64,000 nt of DNA from Helianthus annuus (lineage: Eukaryota; Streptophyta; Magnoliopsida; Asterales; Asteraceae). The notes beneath the pieces were generated by a model, which searched no databases, had not been told where the DNA came from, and was given only the letters and a program-made list of their open reading frames with translations. The stretch spans positions 121,616,326 to 121,680,325 of the forward strand of contig NC_035433.2 of the NCBI RefSeq assembly GCF_002127325.2, read 5' to 3'. Made by a program: the position numbers and the translations under genes. Below are positions 31,195 to 43,326 of the stretch, in pieces (within the stretch, counting starts at the first letter, position 1; every line of letters begins with the position of its first letter).

Positions 31195-33813
31195 CTAAGT
31201 GAACTCCGCGCCTCGCTTGCCTTCGCATCGGACTTTCACGATAGGGATGCGTGAGCGCCTGAGTTGCTTGGTTTGGTGATCCATGATTTCGACAGGCTTT
31301 TCCACGAAGTGTAAGGTTTCGTTGACCTGAAGATCGTCGAGTGGTACGATTAGATCATGATCAGCAAGGGATTTTCGGAGGTTAGACACATGGAAAGTCG
31401 GGTGGACGTTACTGAGTTCCTCCGGTAGTTCGAGTCTGTAGGCGACTTTTCCAATCCTTTCCAGAATCTTAAAAGGTCCAATATATCGAGGTGCTAGTTT
31501 CCCTTTCTTACCGAATCTGACTACACCCTTCCAAGGGGATACCTTTAGGAGTACGTAGTCACCAACGTCAAATTCAAGGGGCTTGCGTCTTCTATTGGCG
31601 TAACTTTTCTGTCTACTTCGAGCTTTTACCAAGTTGTCTCGAATTTGGTAGATTTTGTCAGTCGTTTCTTGTAGAATCTCGGGACCGGTTAGTTGCGAAT
31701 GACCGATCTCGTGCCACACAATAGGTGATCGACATCTCCTTCCATATAAGGCTTCGAAGGGTGCCATTTGAATGCTGGCATGATAGCTGTTATTATACGA
31801 GAATTCGACTAGTGGCAGGTGTTTGTTCCAACTACCACCAAAATCTATGACACACGCTCGGAGCATGTCTTCAAGAGTACGGATCGTTCTTTCAGTCTGT
31901 CCGTCGGTTTGTGGATGGAATGCAGTACTCAGATTAAGCGACGTACCAAGAGCCGCCTGAAACGTTTCCCACAACCGAGAAGTAAACCGAGCATCACGGT
32001 CAGAGATGATGTCGCGAGGCGTACCATGATTACAAATGATCTCGTCGGTGTAGATTTGGGCTAGTCGTTCCACCTTGTAGTTTCCTCGTATTGGCAAAAA
32101 GTGGGCTGATTTTATTAGACGATCAACTATAACCCAAATACTGTCGTGACCTGATAGCGTGGGCGGGAGTTTCATTATGAAATCCATAGCTATACTCTCC
32201 CACTTCCATATAGGTATCGGCGGTTGTTCGAGTAAGCCAGAAGGTCTTTGATGTTCAGCCTTGACTCTTGCGCAAGTTAAGCAACTTCCAACGTAGAGAG
32301 CGATATTCCGTTTCATACCCGGCCACCAGTACTTGTAACGAAGATCCTGGTACATTTTATCGGCACCAGGATGAATAGAGTATCGGGACTTGTGGGCTTC
32401 ATTCATGATAATCTTTCGCAAATCGGTCCGCTTAGGGATCCAAATTCGGTCCAGATAATAGAATATCCCATCTGATTTGCTCACTAACTGAGCTCCATCG
32501 TGGTAGATTCTTTCTCTCTTCAATGTACACTCGTTAAAGCAAGCATGTTGAGCTTCGCGAATAAGGGTTTCGAGGTTATGCTGGGCTTGAACGTTTCGGA
32601 TACTGAGCACGTAACTCTTTCTGCTGAGCGCGTCGGCAACAACATTCGCCTTGCCTGGGTGATAGTGAATCTCACAGTCGTAATCGTTGAGGAGTTCTAC
32701 CCATCGGCGTTGACGCATATTAAGTTCCCTTTGATTGAAGATATGTTGTAAACTCCTGTGATCAGTGTAGATTGTACACTTAGTGCCATACAGGTAGTGT
32801 CGCCAAATCTTTAATGCAAAGACAACCGCGCCTAGCTCGAGGTCATGGGTTGTATAGTTCTTCTCGTGGATCTTGAGCTGTCGAGATGTGTAAGCTATAA
32901 CCTTGTCTCGCTGCATGAGAACACAACCAAGACCAAGGTTGGAAGCATCACAGTAGACAATGAAATCGTTGCTTCCGTCGGGCAGCGTAAGAATCGGAGC
33001 GTTGCACAGCATATGCTTGAGGGTTTGAAAGGCAGATTCTTGTGCAGTTCCCCACACAAAAGGCTTGTCTTTATGAGTAAGAGCGGTAAGCGGCACAGCG
33101 ATTTTGGAGAATCCTTCAATAAATCGTCGATAATAGCCCGCTAGTCCGAGAAAAGAACGAACTTCAGACGGGTTCTTAGGCGTAATCCAACTTTTGACGG
33201 CTTCAATCTTCGCGGGATCGACGTGTATTCCCTGACTAATTACAATGTGACCCAGAAACTGAACCTCCTCTAACCAGAATTCACACTTGGAGAACTTGGC
33301 ATAGAGTTGGTTCCCCTGAAGTAACTCGAGAACCAAACGTAGATGTTGCGCGTGTTCGGCTTTCGATTTGGAATAGATCAAGACATCGTCAATGAACACG
33401 ACGACGAAACGGTCTAAGAAAGGCTTACACACGCGATTCATCAGACCCATAAAGACCGCGGGTGCGTTAGTTAAACCAAAAGGCATAACAACGAATTCAT
33501 AGTGGCCATAACGGGTTCGAAAAGCGGTTTTGGGGATGTCTTCCTCTTGAATCCGCAATTGATGATAGCCTGAACGTAGATCGATCTTCGAGAAACACTT
33601 GGCACCTTGCAGCTGATCGAATAAGTCGTCGATTCGAGGCAAAGGGTATCGATTCTTAATGGTTAGCTTATTCAATTCCCTATAATCGATGCACATCCGA
33701 AACGACCCGTCCTTCTTTTTGACGAAAAGGACTGGCGCGCCCCAAGGAGAGGTGCTTGGGCGAATAAAGCCTTTTTCGAGCAATTCCTGGAGTTGGTTCG
33801 AGATTTCCCGCAT
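31195..33813 (-). pseudogene. Element A pol: reverse transcriptase, RNase H, integrase, chromovirus C-terminus
   Basis: An 872-residue frame. Reverse transcriptase: [19 protein letters not shown] near residue 47 and the catalytic box FIDD at 140-143. RNase H at about 285-400 ([32 protein letters not shown]). Integrase zinc site H474, H481, C511, C514, then the DDE acids D544 (MDF), D605 (SDRD) and E641 (TERT). The C-terminal GPY/F-like block ([20 protein letters not shown]) leads to a chromodomain-type end ([12 protein letters not shown]). The frame stops at 31195-31197, where related element B has EYTWEREDQ; a Trp codon seems to have become TAG, with recognisable coding beyond it (ELKSDMKAKYPQLF). 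It copies the element RNA and integrates the cDNA. All catalytic residues are present, but the N-terminus is cut off from gag-protease by a frameshift. Confidence 0.95.
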
Positions 33814-33849
33814 TTCGGATGGAGCAAGTCGATACGGAGCTTTGGCAAC

Positions 33850-35822
33850 GGGGTTAGCTCCAGGAATGAGTCAATACGAAAGTCGATATCACGACTTGGC
33901 GGTAGTCCGGGGAGATCGTCAGGGAACACCTGAGGAAACTCACGGACCACTGGAACATCTTTGACTTCGGCTTTCTTTTTCTTTTCCTTCTCCGCTACTA
34001 CAATGTTGGCCAAGAAGGCTCGGTATTCCTTGCGGAGATACTTGCTGGCTTGAACGCATGACATGAGCTTGAGACCTTTCGACGCTGTTTCACCGTATAC
34101 ACATAGAAGATCACCATTTGCGAGCGAGAATCAAATCATCTTTTCGAAGCACACAACTTCAGCATGGTTTTCGCGAAGAAAGTCCATGCCTACTATGATG
34201 TTGAAACTTCCGAGTTGCATCGGAATAAGGTCGATTGGAAAGATGTGATTATTGAGCTCGAGTGTACAATCACGAAGAACAGAGTTAACTGCGACAGTTC
34301 TTCCTGTAGCGACTTCGACTTCGAATGACGAGGACAGATAAGAGCGCTTACGACTAAGGAGCTTCTCGAATTCAAACGACACAAAGCAGTTATCGGCTCC
34401 AGTATCAAACAAACATGATGCATAAATACCATTCACAAGGAACGTACCATTAACCACGTTGTTATCTGCCTGAGCCTGACGGGCATTGATGTTGAAGGTT
34501 CGGGCATGGGCTGCTTGCTGCTGTTGCTGAGGCTGCTGTTGTTGCTGCTGGGGCTGCTGGGGCTCTTGCTTAACCACCCTGTTCGGGCATCTGTTTGCAA
34601 AGTGGTTAGGGTCACCACATGCAAAGCAGACTCGAGCATTGACCGCAGGTGCTTGAGCTGCTTGTTGGCCTTGAGGGGCGGGGAGTAGAGCTTGATTGAC
34701 AGTAGCTTGAACTGGGGCTTGACGGGGACCATTGCGACAGTTCGCAGTGAAATGACCGTAAAGGTTGCAGTGAGCGCAAAGACGACAGGCTAGACCCACT
34801 GGTTGATGATACGAGCATGTCGGGCAGAGTGGGTGAGGGCCTGTGTATGCACGCTTCGCTGGCGGTGCATTGATCACTGGAGCTGAGCGGTGGTGCTGTT
34901 GCTGCTGAGCTGGTACAACTTGTAGAGGAGCAGCAGTTGTTGCGGCAGCACAGCTCTTGTTGCTGGAGCTGTTGTTGTTGTGCTTCTTCTTTCTTCTTGA
35001 TGACTTGGAGGATTGAGCAGATGAGTCGGTGGGTGCTGCGGTGGCTTGGTGCAGTGACTTGGTATGCTTATCCCAAAAACCAGACTTCACTCGCTTGTCA
35101 TTGATCTCAGCGGCGAGTAGGTAAGTCTCTTCAATCGTTGCTGGCTTGGCAGAGTGAACAAAGTCGGCTACATAGTCGGGCAGGGCTCAAATGTACTTCT
35201 TGATGGTTTGATCTGGGGTTTTGACTTGATCGGGATAGATGATGCTAAGCTGTTTAAAGCGAGCAGTCAGGGCAGCGTTGTCTCCATCCTTCTGCTTAAT
35301 GTTCCAAAACTCGTCCTCCATCTTTTGGCGTTCATGGGGAGGGCAGAATTCGTCCATCATAATGGATTTCAGCTCTTTCCATGTCAGCTCGTAAGCTGCA
35401 TCATTTCCGCGCTTGTTTCGTTCGGCCGTCCACCAGTCTAGAGCACGGGACTGGAAGACGCCAGTAGCATTGAGTGTGCGGAGATTCTCAGGACAGCCGC
35501 TTTTACGCAGGGTGACTTCGATGGAATCAAACCATTGAAACATAGCGGCGGGGCCATCTTCTCCAGTAAATTCCTTTGGTCCGCATGCCTTGAACTGTTT
35601 GAAGCTGAAAACAGTCTTGGCAACATCTTTGGGAGCTTCAGTTCTCGACTCCTCAGATGATTTGCAGACGTTTTCTAAACATCGCTCACAGCTTTTGCTA
35701 CTTGTTTGGCGATGATAGCAGCAAGACGTCTGCCTCTCTTTTCTTGGCGAGTAAGTGGGGTTCGGTGTCCGAATGACGACACGCTCTGCAACAGACATCG
35801 TCGTAGGTCTCAGACACATCAA
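33850..35822 (-). pseudogene. Element A gag and protease (two stops, one frameshift)
   Basis: One minus-strand frame, interrupted by TGA at 35187-35189 and at 34131-34133, runs to a frameshift near 33870 that separates it from pol. The capsid part shows FKQFKACGPKEFTGEDGP, the usual gypsy gag block, and ALDWWTAERNKRG. A Gln/Ala/Ser-rich linker follows, then zinc-knuckle-like Cys/His clusters, the clearest being CFACGDPNHFANRC (CX2CX4HX4C). The protease active site is FDTGAD, followed by IIVGMDFLREN. Both stops look like CGA-to-TGA changes, as expected from deamination of methylated CpG. Gag packages RNA, and protease matures the polyprotein. The start is uncertain: ATGs at 35822 and 35798 are in frame and the second (MSVAERVV) is plausible. 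Confidence 0.9.
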
Positions 35823-36910
35823 AATCGAATCTCACCTCACACGTCTACTACTTACTAAAGCTCAGGAACACGTCGAAACACGTATCACATAAACGCATAG
35901 GCACATAACCATAGATACACGTAAACACAGAGGCACATAAGCAATCAGGACATAGAAACACATAAACACAGAAGCACATAAAGCACATAGGCATTCAATC
36001 ACAGATGCATTCAATCACAGATGCAGTCAGAATACAGAAACCTATCATTCAAAGCTCGCGAGTCGTTCGGATATAGTGATCGCGTATAGTATATCGTATA
36101 GTACCACCTAATCGGATAGCTAATCGAGTATAGTGTGGCGTATATCATAGCATAGTATCGTCTAGAATTGCAGCAACTGGAGATCGAATTGAGACAAAGT
36201 GGCAATGCGAGTCGTGTGTGTTGATCGAAATGACAGCACAATCGAATGATATCCAAGGTATAAACACGTAAACAGATAAAGCACATATAAACACATAAAA
36301 TCAACGAGTCAAAACACCGAAAATCGGAAATTGGATCGTCTGCGGCTACTAGACATCGACTACCCAAAGCGATTCGACTATTCACATTAGACTTGTCGTC
36401 ACTTTCGACCTTAAGGGTCGTGTTTCTGCCTCGATTCTCGGGCATTCCACACGCATCCCTTAGGTCCTACTTGTGAGTTCAGGTCGTTGGAGTCCGTCGA
36501 AGCTTTGGTGAGATGGAAACATGTCCGGAATAAATTGCCAAGGTTAGGGTTTCACCCCTGGCTTAGCAATTTCTTCCTTGTTTTTAGGGTACTTGGGGAA
36601 ATTATTCAACAAAATATCGATTTCACTCCTGTTTTGGCATAATTCCCCTCGTATGTTAGTGAAAACATCAGGATAAGCATGAGTAAATGGATAAAATCAT
36701 CATTAGTCAGGCAATTTAGTCGAGAGTTTGCGGTTTTCACACCTATTCCTGACCAAATTGCTTAACTTTTATTGAAAATTCGAGTGCAGTGATAACGAAG
36801 AATTGCAGAATAAGGCACATAAACTTGGTCTGATGCTTCCTAACTATAGTCTAGGTCTCTATGACAGCGACTCGGACTAGGTCGTGTCTCACCTAATTCC
36901 CTATAGTTAT
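35823..36910 (-). other. Untranslated leader of element A
   Basis: About 1.1 kb between PBS and gag without a convincing ORF. The part at 35870-36030 is a degenerate repeat of CACATA/AACACA words (on the plus strand ACATAGGCACATAA, ACACATAAACACAGA and similar). Confidence 0.65.
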
Positions 36911-36923
36911 GGCTCTGATACCA
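36911..36923 (-). promoter_or_regulatory. Primer-binding site of element A
   Basis: The minus strand reads TGGTATCAGAGCC (initiator-Met tRNA), three bases from the LTR. Confidence 0.9.
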
Positions 36924-36926
36924 ATT

Positions 36927-39483
36927 TGTCACACCCCAACCGATGGCGGAATCATCGGGGCATGACACTGAGCGAAACAGATTGTTCAAAGAAATTCCAT
37001 AACAACTATTATTACCGAATAGTTTAAATATCACGTCCCATACCGTGACCCATAAGATAAATTTAGTTAATACAGACATAGGTATCCTTCAAACAAAACA
37101 TGTTCCGATAAATCAGATTTAAGTACATAAATATAAATTGTCTTGGTTTCTAGACTCTTTCCTAGCCTCGATTTCACAGCAGATAGAGCAAGTAAGCATC
37201 CTAAACACCTGTCACATACGTTAAAATAAAGTCAATACATATAATGTAAAGGTGAGCATACAAGTTTGATAATAGCATATAGAGTTCGAATAGTTTACGC
37301 ATAACCAGCACGTACACAGAGGGAAATGATGCATGTTAATTATCGACATGGACCTATCGTTACCAATGACTGCGGGTTGACTATCCGAGACAGTTCGCAA
37401 TACATGATTACCACCGTAATCCATGCAAGTAATTGTCCTTAACAACCCCCGTGTGAACGGGTGCCGAGTCCAAACTATAGTACTACGTTGCTAAGGCAGG
37501 TAGACAACATTCCACGTGTAAACATAACAACAAGCATACATTGAGTCACGTAATACATGCAATCGGTTAGCATTCAAATAGTTTGAGTAGTGTGTTCGAT
37601 TGTGATTTGGATAAGTAACGTATGTAACACCCAAAAGTGCTAAAGCAAAAAGGGTTCGAGTATACTCACAGTGGTTGGTTATGGATTGAAGGGAGTGCTG
37701 AGAGTAGGGTTAGCCTGAATAGTTCGATAGCACAACGATGAGTAACGCGAAAAGCAAACATGTGTAAATGGATCGAATAGCCTGGTCGATCGATCGAACG
37801 GTCTGTTCGATTGGCCGGCTTGACCGATCGGTTAGGAACTTCAGAAGTGGTTCTCAGCAGAATGTCACTCGATCGAACAGCCTGTTCGATCGGCTGGCAC
37901 TCCTTACTTCGAACGAGTTGCAAAATCGATTAAGTGTTGAAGCATAGTATCTCATGATCCGAAGAGTAATGTTTACTAATCGAGTAGCATATTCGATCGA
38001 ACATCACTTCGTCAATAGCATACTTCATGAAATTTGAAAAATGTGGAACGATGTGCTAGCCAATCGGCTGGCCCGGCCGATCGGCTGGTATGTTCGATCG
38101 GCTAGGCTGTTCATTCGAACAGCCTAGCCGTTCGGCCAGCATTTCTGACCTGGTCGGCCTTTCGTCTAACACTTGGCTGTTTGATTATTTGTCATGATTT
38201 TAAGGTATTTTGACAACGAGTTAAACCGTAGAACGTGGGTGCTTACTTGCTACACCGGTTTGGACAGGAATCACCCAAGTCCGGCCGGTGAACTGTTCGG
38301 AACGGTAGTTTGGTGTTTAACCCGAAATCGGTGAGCCTCGTAGATAGGATCCGAATCTTGAACCTCTTGACTATTAGAATGATTAGTTAGTTGGTTCGAG
38401 CTCCGTTTCTGTCGGTTTTCAGGTTTTAATTGTAAAAGAGTTGAAAGAAAATTGGAAATCCTTCTCTCAATCTCTTTTTACCATGAAAATGTTAAGACTT
38501 TTACAAATCTTAGTTTGTTTATGTGGAAATCGGTCAGATCTAAGCTATTCACGGTTGAATGAGGCCAAAGTATGGTGTTCTTCAAGAACACCATGATGAC
38601 ATCGTCCAAGAACACTTAGATCTTGATGATTTCACGGTTAGAAATCAAGTTTTGAAAGATAGAAAGGTGAAGAATCATGTAATGATCAAAAACGTACAAG
38701 AATTAGAGTGAAAACTTACCGGAGTTGAGAGAAATCTGAGAAAAGGTGAAGAACAAGGCTGGTTCGGTCAGAGCTTTCCAAAAGTGGAAAGAATGACAAT
38801 GACAGGGCTATTTATAGGCTCCAAAAGAGGAAAGTGTCAACCGATCGGCCAGGATCTCCGATCGAATGGCCTGCTCGATCAGCCAGGAAAGTGCTAGCCG
38901 ATCGGCTGGCCTGTTCGATCAGGATGCTTCCTGTTCGATCAGCAACCCTTTTCGAATGTTTCACGACGATTTTCGATATTTCGATTTCGATAGACGATGA
39001 TACGAATACGATAGAGTTCCTAGTCAAATTACTTTCAGTCCCAACTACTATATCTAACATACAATCATCTATAAGTCTCGTTTTGATGTCGGTTTCGATT
39101 GAGTTTGATTGCTTTTCGAGTTTCGATTCGAGTTTCGATTGATTCGATTGAATACCACACCAAACATAAAGTAAACATGCACAAGTAACACATAAGGCAC
39201 ACACACACGTAAGTATTACCACACCAGTTTCGCATCGTTTGAGTCTCGAGTTCGATTGATTGATTTGATTAACTTGATTATTGATTGATTAACTTTATCG
39301 CATTGTTACTTCCTATTATTCACAGTCGTAAATCGGTCGCATTGATTAAACATTCGATCATTTTATTTAGACAACACTTACTCCACATAATACAAAAGCA
39401 AAAGAAACGTTAACAGTCAAAGAAGTCAAAGTAGACTTGGACTTTGACTTTGACTTTGACATTCGAAAACACGGGGTGTTACA
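36927..39483 (-). repeat. 5' LTR of element A
   Basis: 2,557 bp, opening TGTCACACCCC and closing GGGGTGTTACA, so the two ends are themselves near-perfect 11-bp inverted repeats. Relative to the left LTR it lacks 208 bp between two 10-bp GGTCGATCGA repeats. Confidence 0.93.
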
Positions 39484-42114
39484 TACGGGACATCACAGTT
39501 CGCATCCCACAACGACCACCTCCATGTGCAAGCTCCATAGCATCTAACGACCTGCAAAGCATGTAACAACGAGTCAACAACAAAGTTGAGTGAGTTCACG
39601 GTTGGTTGCCCGTTTTAGAGTTGTTTCCAAAAACGTAGTTTAATCTTAATCAGCTATCCAGCCATGGGGGTTACCCCATAGTTCGAAAACGTTTATAAGT
39701 TAACCATCCCATGTCCATCTTCCCTGGCTATCCAGCCCGGCACTCCGGCCGTGGGGCTACCCCATTATTTAAACTACCGGACTCGTTTATCATATCGACT
39801 ACTAACGAAAATTAATTGTGCCCTAGCGTCGGTGTCTATCATCACCGACGTGCCATAGTCCATTAGTACACGCCCGTCCGACTGGCACAGTGTGAGGTTT
39901 GTTAAACCTGATAGCGCTATTAACTAATGACCCGCTCGCCATAGCCTCGGCGATTAAGTCGATACAAAAGGGAGGGACTTCGCTGATAGAGTTCTAGTCC
40001 AGTAAGTCTAAGTACGTCCCAAGGACGAGGAATTTCACATTCCTGAACGCGTCCCAAAGGACGAGGAATCCCTATTCCTGAACCCATTCCCATTCCCACC
40101 GGGAATTTACCATGCTTTGTAGAAAAGTGTGAACTCACCTCGGTTTGCTCGGTTAGGCTCTCATAAATAGCTAACAGTCAAGGTCGGTCAATCACGTCCT
40201 AATACGATTACCAGTTAGTCATTTAGTGGTTTCAAATAGAGCACAAAGTTCCTACACGTATCTACTACATAACATGCATTCACTTAAATAGTTTACGCTC
40301 ATATAAACATTCCACCTATAGCTACTCAAGAACAAGCATACGATATTGCACATATTACTTTCATTGATATATACATGTTAGATCATCCTCAGATAACATA
40401 CTCGACATTTAGACACGCAAACTACTACTTATGTCATTTCAGCTTTAATATCCAAAACTGGGCTGTTTTCGGGCATTTTAATAAAATAGTTATCTTATTT
40501 CAAAAATTCCCAACTTTTTACAGAAGGTGCTAAACGATCCAAGTATTATCGTATAAAAATCTCAGGATCCAATTCATCACCAATATTTTATAAAAATTCA
40601 TTTTCCGGACTGCAATCAGATTCATCTTTTTCTGATTGTAGTCTACGGAATAATTTATTAAAAATTCATCGTAAGTCCGATTTATGAAATTCTAGTGGGA
40701 GGATTATAAATAGGTTAGTGGTCATTTACAGTAAAAATTCCATGACCTAGTTCTAGTCAGGTTTCAAGTTATGATGAAGAATATAACACATATTTTCACC
40801 AGCAAAAATGCAGCTTTAGCTGCTGTTACAAAATGACACTTTAAAAATAGTAAACGAAGTCCAAAAATTATGATTCTAGTGCCATTAGAACCGTATTTCA
40901 TAATACATAAATCTAGACTTCAGAAAATACAGTTTTTGTATTATTAAGTTCCTGTTACAGCCAACTGAAGTTGGCTGTAATCACCAAACAGCTTTCTGTT
41001 TTCAGTTTTTAACATTCTAAAGCGTGTTCGATTGATTCCGTTAACATGTTTAGCGATAAACAACAATACTTACAGCAGATTATAAGTCCTTCATATCAGC
41101 ACATAATCATTATACACCAAACAACATCATTCTAACATCATGTCTTAATGTATCATTTTGTTTAAGCTTATGTTCAAGTTTTAAGTGTAAGATCTTACGG
41201 TGTTCATATGTTTTCTTCATAATACATCTATTAACCACTAAAACAACATGTAAAATGCAAGGATCTAAGTTCTTACCACTAGCTCAAGGCTAGGGAAGTT
41301 CAATTGTAGAAAACTGATGGTTAATAGCAAGTGGAGAAGGTCCTTCCACTTCCGAGAGCACCAAGCTTCGTTGTGCACCTTGTATCACCTATGTATGGCC
41401 TTGGAAAGCTTGAAGGAAAATCGAAAGGGGGTGTTGACAAGAGGGGTGTTCGGCCGAGAGTAATGGAGGGAGAGAGAGGGCTTTGGTGTTTGAGTGATGA
41501 AGATGACAATGGATGAATAACTAGTGGATTTATAGTAAGTCTTCTAACATGTCTTTGCCCAATAGTCTTAGTGTTTCTAAAGTAGTAGACATGATCTAGT
41601 TTTTAATTCAAATAAAATCAAGGGGTGGGGGCCACCCTTGAACCGTGTACATGGGGGGGGGGGTGTTTAGTTGTGTTTCAATGGTAGTTAGGCCAATTGG
41701 TTAGATGTTAAGTGAACTAGTTAGGGTGTTATGTATATTATGTGTTTATAGGATATGTCATGATGTTCGGGAACCATAACTAGTTCAGAAAAATGATAAC
41801 AATGCTTCTTGCAATATTTTAGTGTTCCGGGTAATCTCCGGTTGTTCGATTTGATACTGTTCTGTTAAAGTGCTTAATTAATCCGTAAAGTGTCCTATAT
41901 ATATATATTTTTGTAACATTTTTAATTTTCAACACTCAGGAAAGCATAACGGACTATTTAGTAACTTTTCTGTACACTACTAGTATGTTAACAAGCACAT
42001 GTAAGTATAACACAGTAAACAGAAAGCAGTTAAGTAATTCCACACAGTCATCAAGCACTTTAATTATCATTAATAAGTTGTACGGAATACATGTAATTTT
42101 TGAGGGATGTCACA
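39484..42114 (-). repeat. 3' LTR of element B (outer end truncated)
   Basis: It aligns with 47293-49647 and ends GATGTCACA. It keeps 277 bp (40062-40338) that are deleted from the right LTR. It carries the palindrome pair (39895-39921), a GGGGTGGGGGCCACCC segment, a poly-G run of about 10, and a minus-strand TATAAATC at 41527-41534. Confidence 0.92.
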
Positions 42115-42250
42115 TTCTCCCCTTGTTAAGAAAATTTCATCCCGAAATTTATCACGTGGTTACTGAGGAAGCTAGTTATGTTGCGTTTGTTTCCTGGTTT
42201 TCCTGGGGTGTCACATCATCCCCCCGTTGGTTTGGAATTTCTTCCCGAAA
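42115..42250 (-). other. Duplicated polypurine/LTR-start module at the 3' end of element B
   Basis: Read on the minus strand, a block AATTTCGGGAAGAAATTC, then purine-rich AACGGGGGGATGA and TGTGACACCCC, is followed about 60 bp later by a second block AATTTCGGGATGAAATTT, polypurine AACAAGGGGAGAA and the true LTR start TGTGACATCCC. The first polypurine tract and first few bases of an LTR-like sequence are read as the last codons of pol ([12 protein letters not shown]). Confidence 0.75.
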
Positions 42251-43102
42251 TTCTGCAGTAGCTTCAGCCTCAGTAATGGTTGCACTTTTCTTAAAAACCT
42301 GGGGATACTTGAGTTTCATTTGGTCTTCTCGTTCCCAGGTATACTCTGGGCCTCGTCGTGAATCCCAACGAACTCGGACGAGAGGTATTCTGGTACGCTT
42401 GAGAATCTTAACATCTCGATCCATAATCTTTACTGGTTCCTCGACGAATCGCAGCTTGTCGTCGATTGTGAGCTCTTTGAGAGGAACTATGAGGGTCTCA
42501 TCTGACAGACACTTCTTCAGATTTGACACGTGGAAAACATTGTGAACTCCGCTGAGTTCTTCAGGTAGATTCAACCTGTAGGCCACCTTGCCAATTTTCT
42601 CAATGATTTCGAACGGTCCGACGTAACGCGGATTGAGCTTGCCTCGTTTGCCAAAATGAACTACACCTTTCCAAGGTGAGACTTTAAGTAGCACTCGATC
42701 CCCAACCTGGAACTCGGGTGGCCTTCTTCGCTTATCAGCATAGCTTTTCTGACGATCACGAGCTATCGCCATTCGTTGTCGTATCTGAGCAATCTTCTCG
42801 GTTGTATCTACTACAAGTTCTGGGCCAGTGATTTGACTGTCGCCAACCTCTGCCCAACAAAGAGGTGATCGACATTTCCGTCCGTACAACACCTCGAACA
42901 GAGCGGCCTGAATGCTGGTGTGGTAGCTGTTGTTATACGAAAACTCCACTTGCGGGAGGTGCTTTTCCCAGCCATTACCAAAATCAATTACACATGCCCT
43001 AAGCATGTCTTCAAGGGTTTGGATGGTGCGTTCAGACTGCCCATCCGTTTGCGGGTGATATGCTGTGCTCATGTCTAGGCGTAAGCCAAAGGACTTGTGC
43101 AT
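42176..43102 (-). pseudogene. Element B integrase C-terminal half and chromovirus tail
   Basis: A 308-residue frame starts inside the integrase core: [20 protein letters not shown] includes the catalytic Glu. It continues through [12 protein letters not shown] and [10 protein letters not shown] to the GPY/F block ([19 protein letters not shown]) and a chromodomain-like end with [17 protein letters not shown] and LKYPQVF. It then runs an unusual extra 35 residues through the first polypurine tract to a stop at 42176. The upstream Asp part of the core is in another frame. This C-terminal region in chromoviruses guides integration to particular chromatin. Confidence 0.92.
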
Positions 43103-43326
43103 AGCTTGCCACAGTTCAGAAGTAAAACGCGTGTCACGATCAGAATGATGGAGGTTGGCACTCTGTGCCTTGACACTACTTCCTTTAGATAGTTGTCTGC
43201 TAGAGTAGAAAACTTATCCGTTTCCTTGATGGCCAAAAAATGTGCAGACTTGGTCAGTTGATCCACGATCACCCAAATGGTATCATTACCGCATTGAGAT
43301 CTAGGCAGGCCAGTAACGAAATACAT
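43075..43326 (-). pseudogene. Element B integrase middle part
   Basis: Reads IWVIVDQLTKSAHFLAIKET and then [11 protein letters not shown] before a frameshift destroys the SDRD catalytic block near 43130-43150. Flanking frames carry the rest of the integrase. Confidence 0.85.

Larger units (their letters stand above)
28692..39483 (-). mobile_element. Ty3/gypsy chromovirus-like element A
   Basis: Element A has a left LTR (28692-31057), a minus-strand gag-pol (35822-31195), PBS (36911-36923) and a right LTR (36927-39483). In element sense the right LTR is the 5' one. The polypurine tract on the minus strand is AAGGGGAGG, next to the left LTR end. Gene order protease-RT-RNase H-integrase and the pol C-terminus fit the Tekay/Del chromoviruses. 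The left LTR lacks its outer 400 bp or so and the right LTR has an internal 208-bp deletion. Several stops and one frameshift make it defective. Confidence 0.9.

Noticed and set aside
41331..41516. Plus-strand ORF of 61 codons that recurs as a similar ORF at 48844-49047
   Set aside because: Both copies lie at the same place in the two LTRs of element B, so their similarity is explained by LTR identity. The reading opposes the element's transcription and has no known domain.
42210..42222. End of a separate, third LTR at GGGGTGTCACATC
   Set aside because: No further LTR sequence follows it; it is part of the duplicated polypurine module read as the end of pol.
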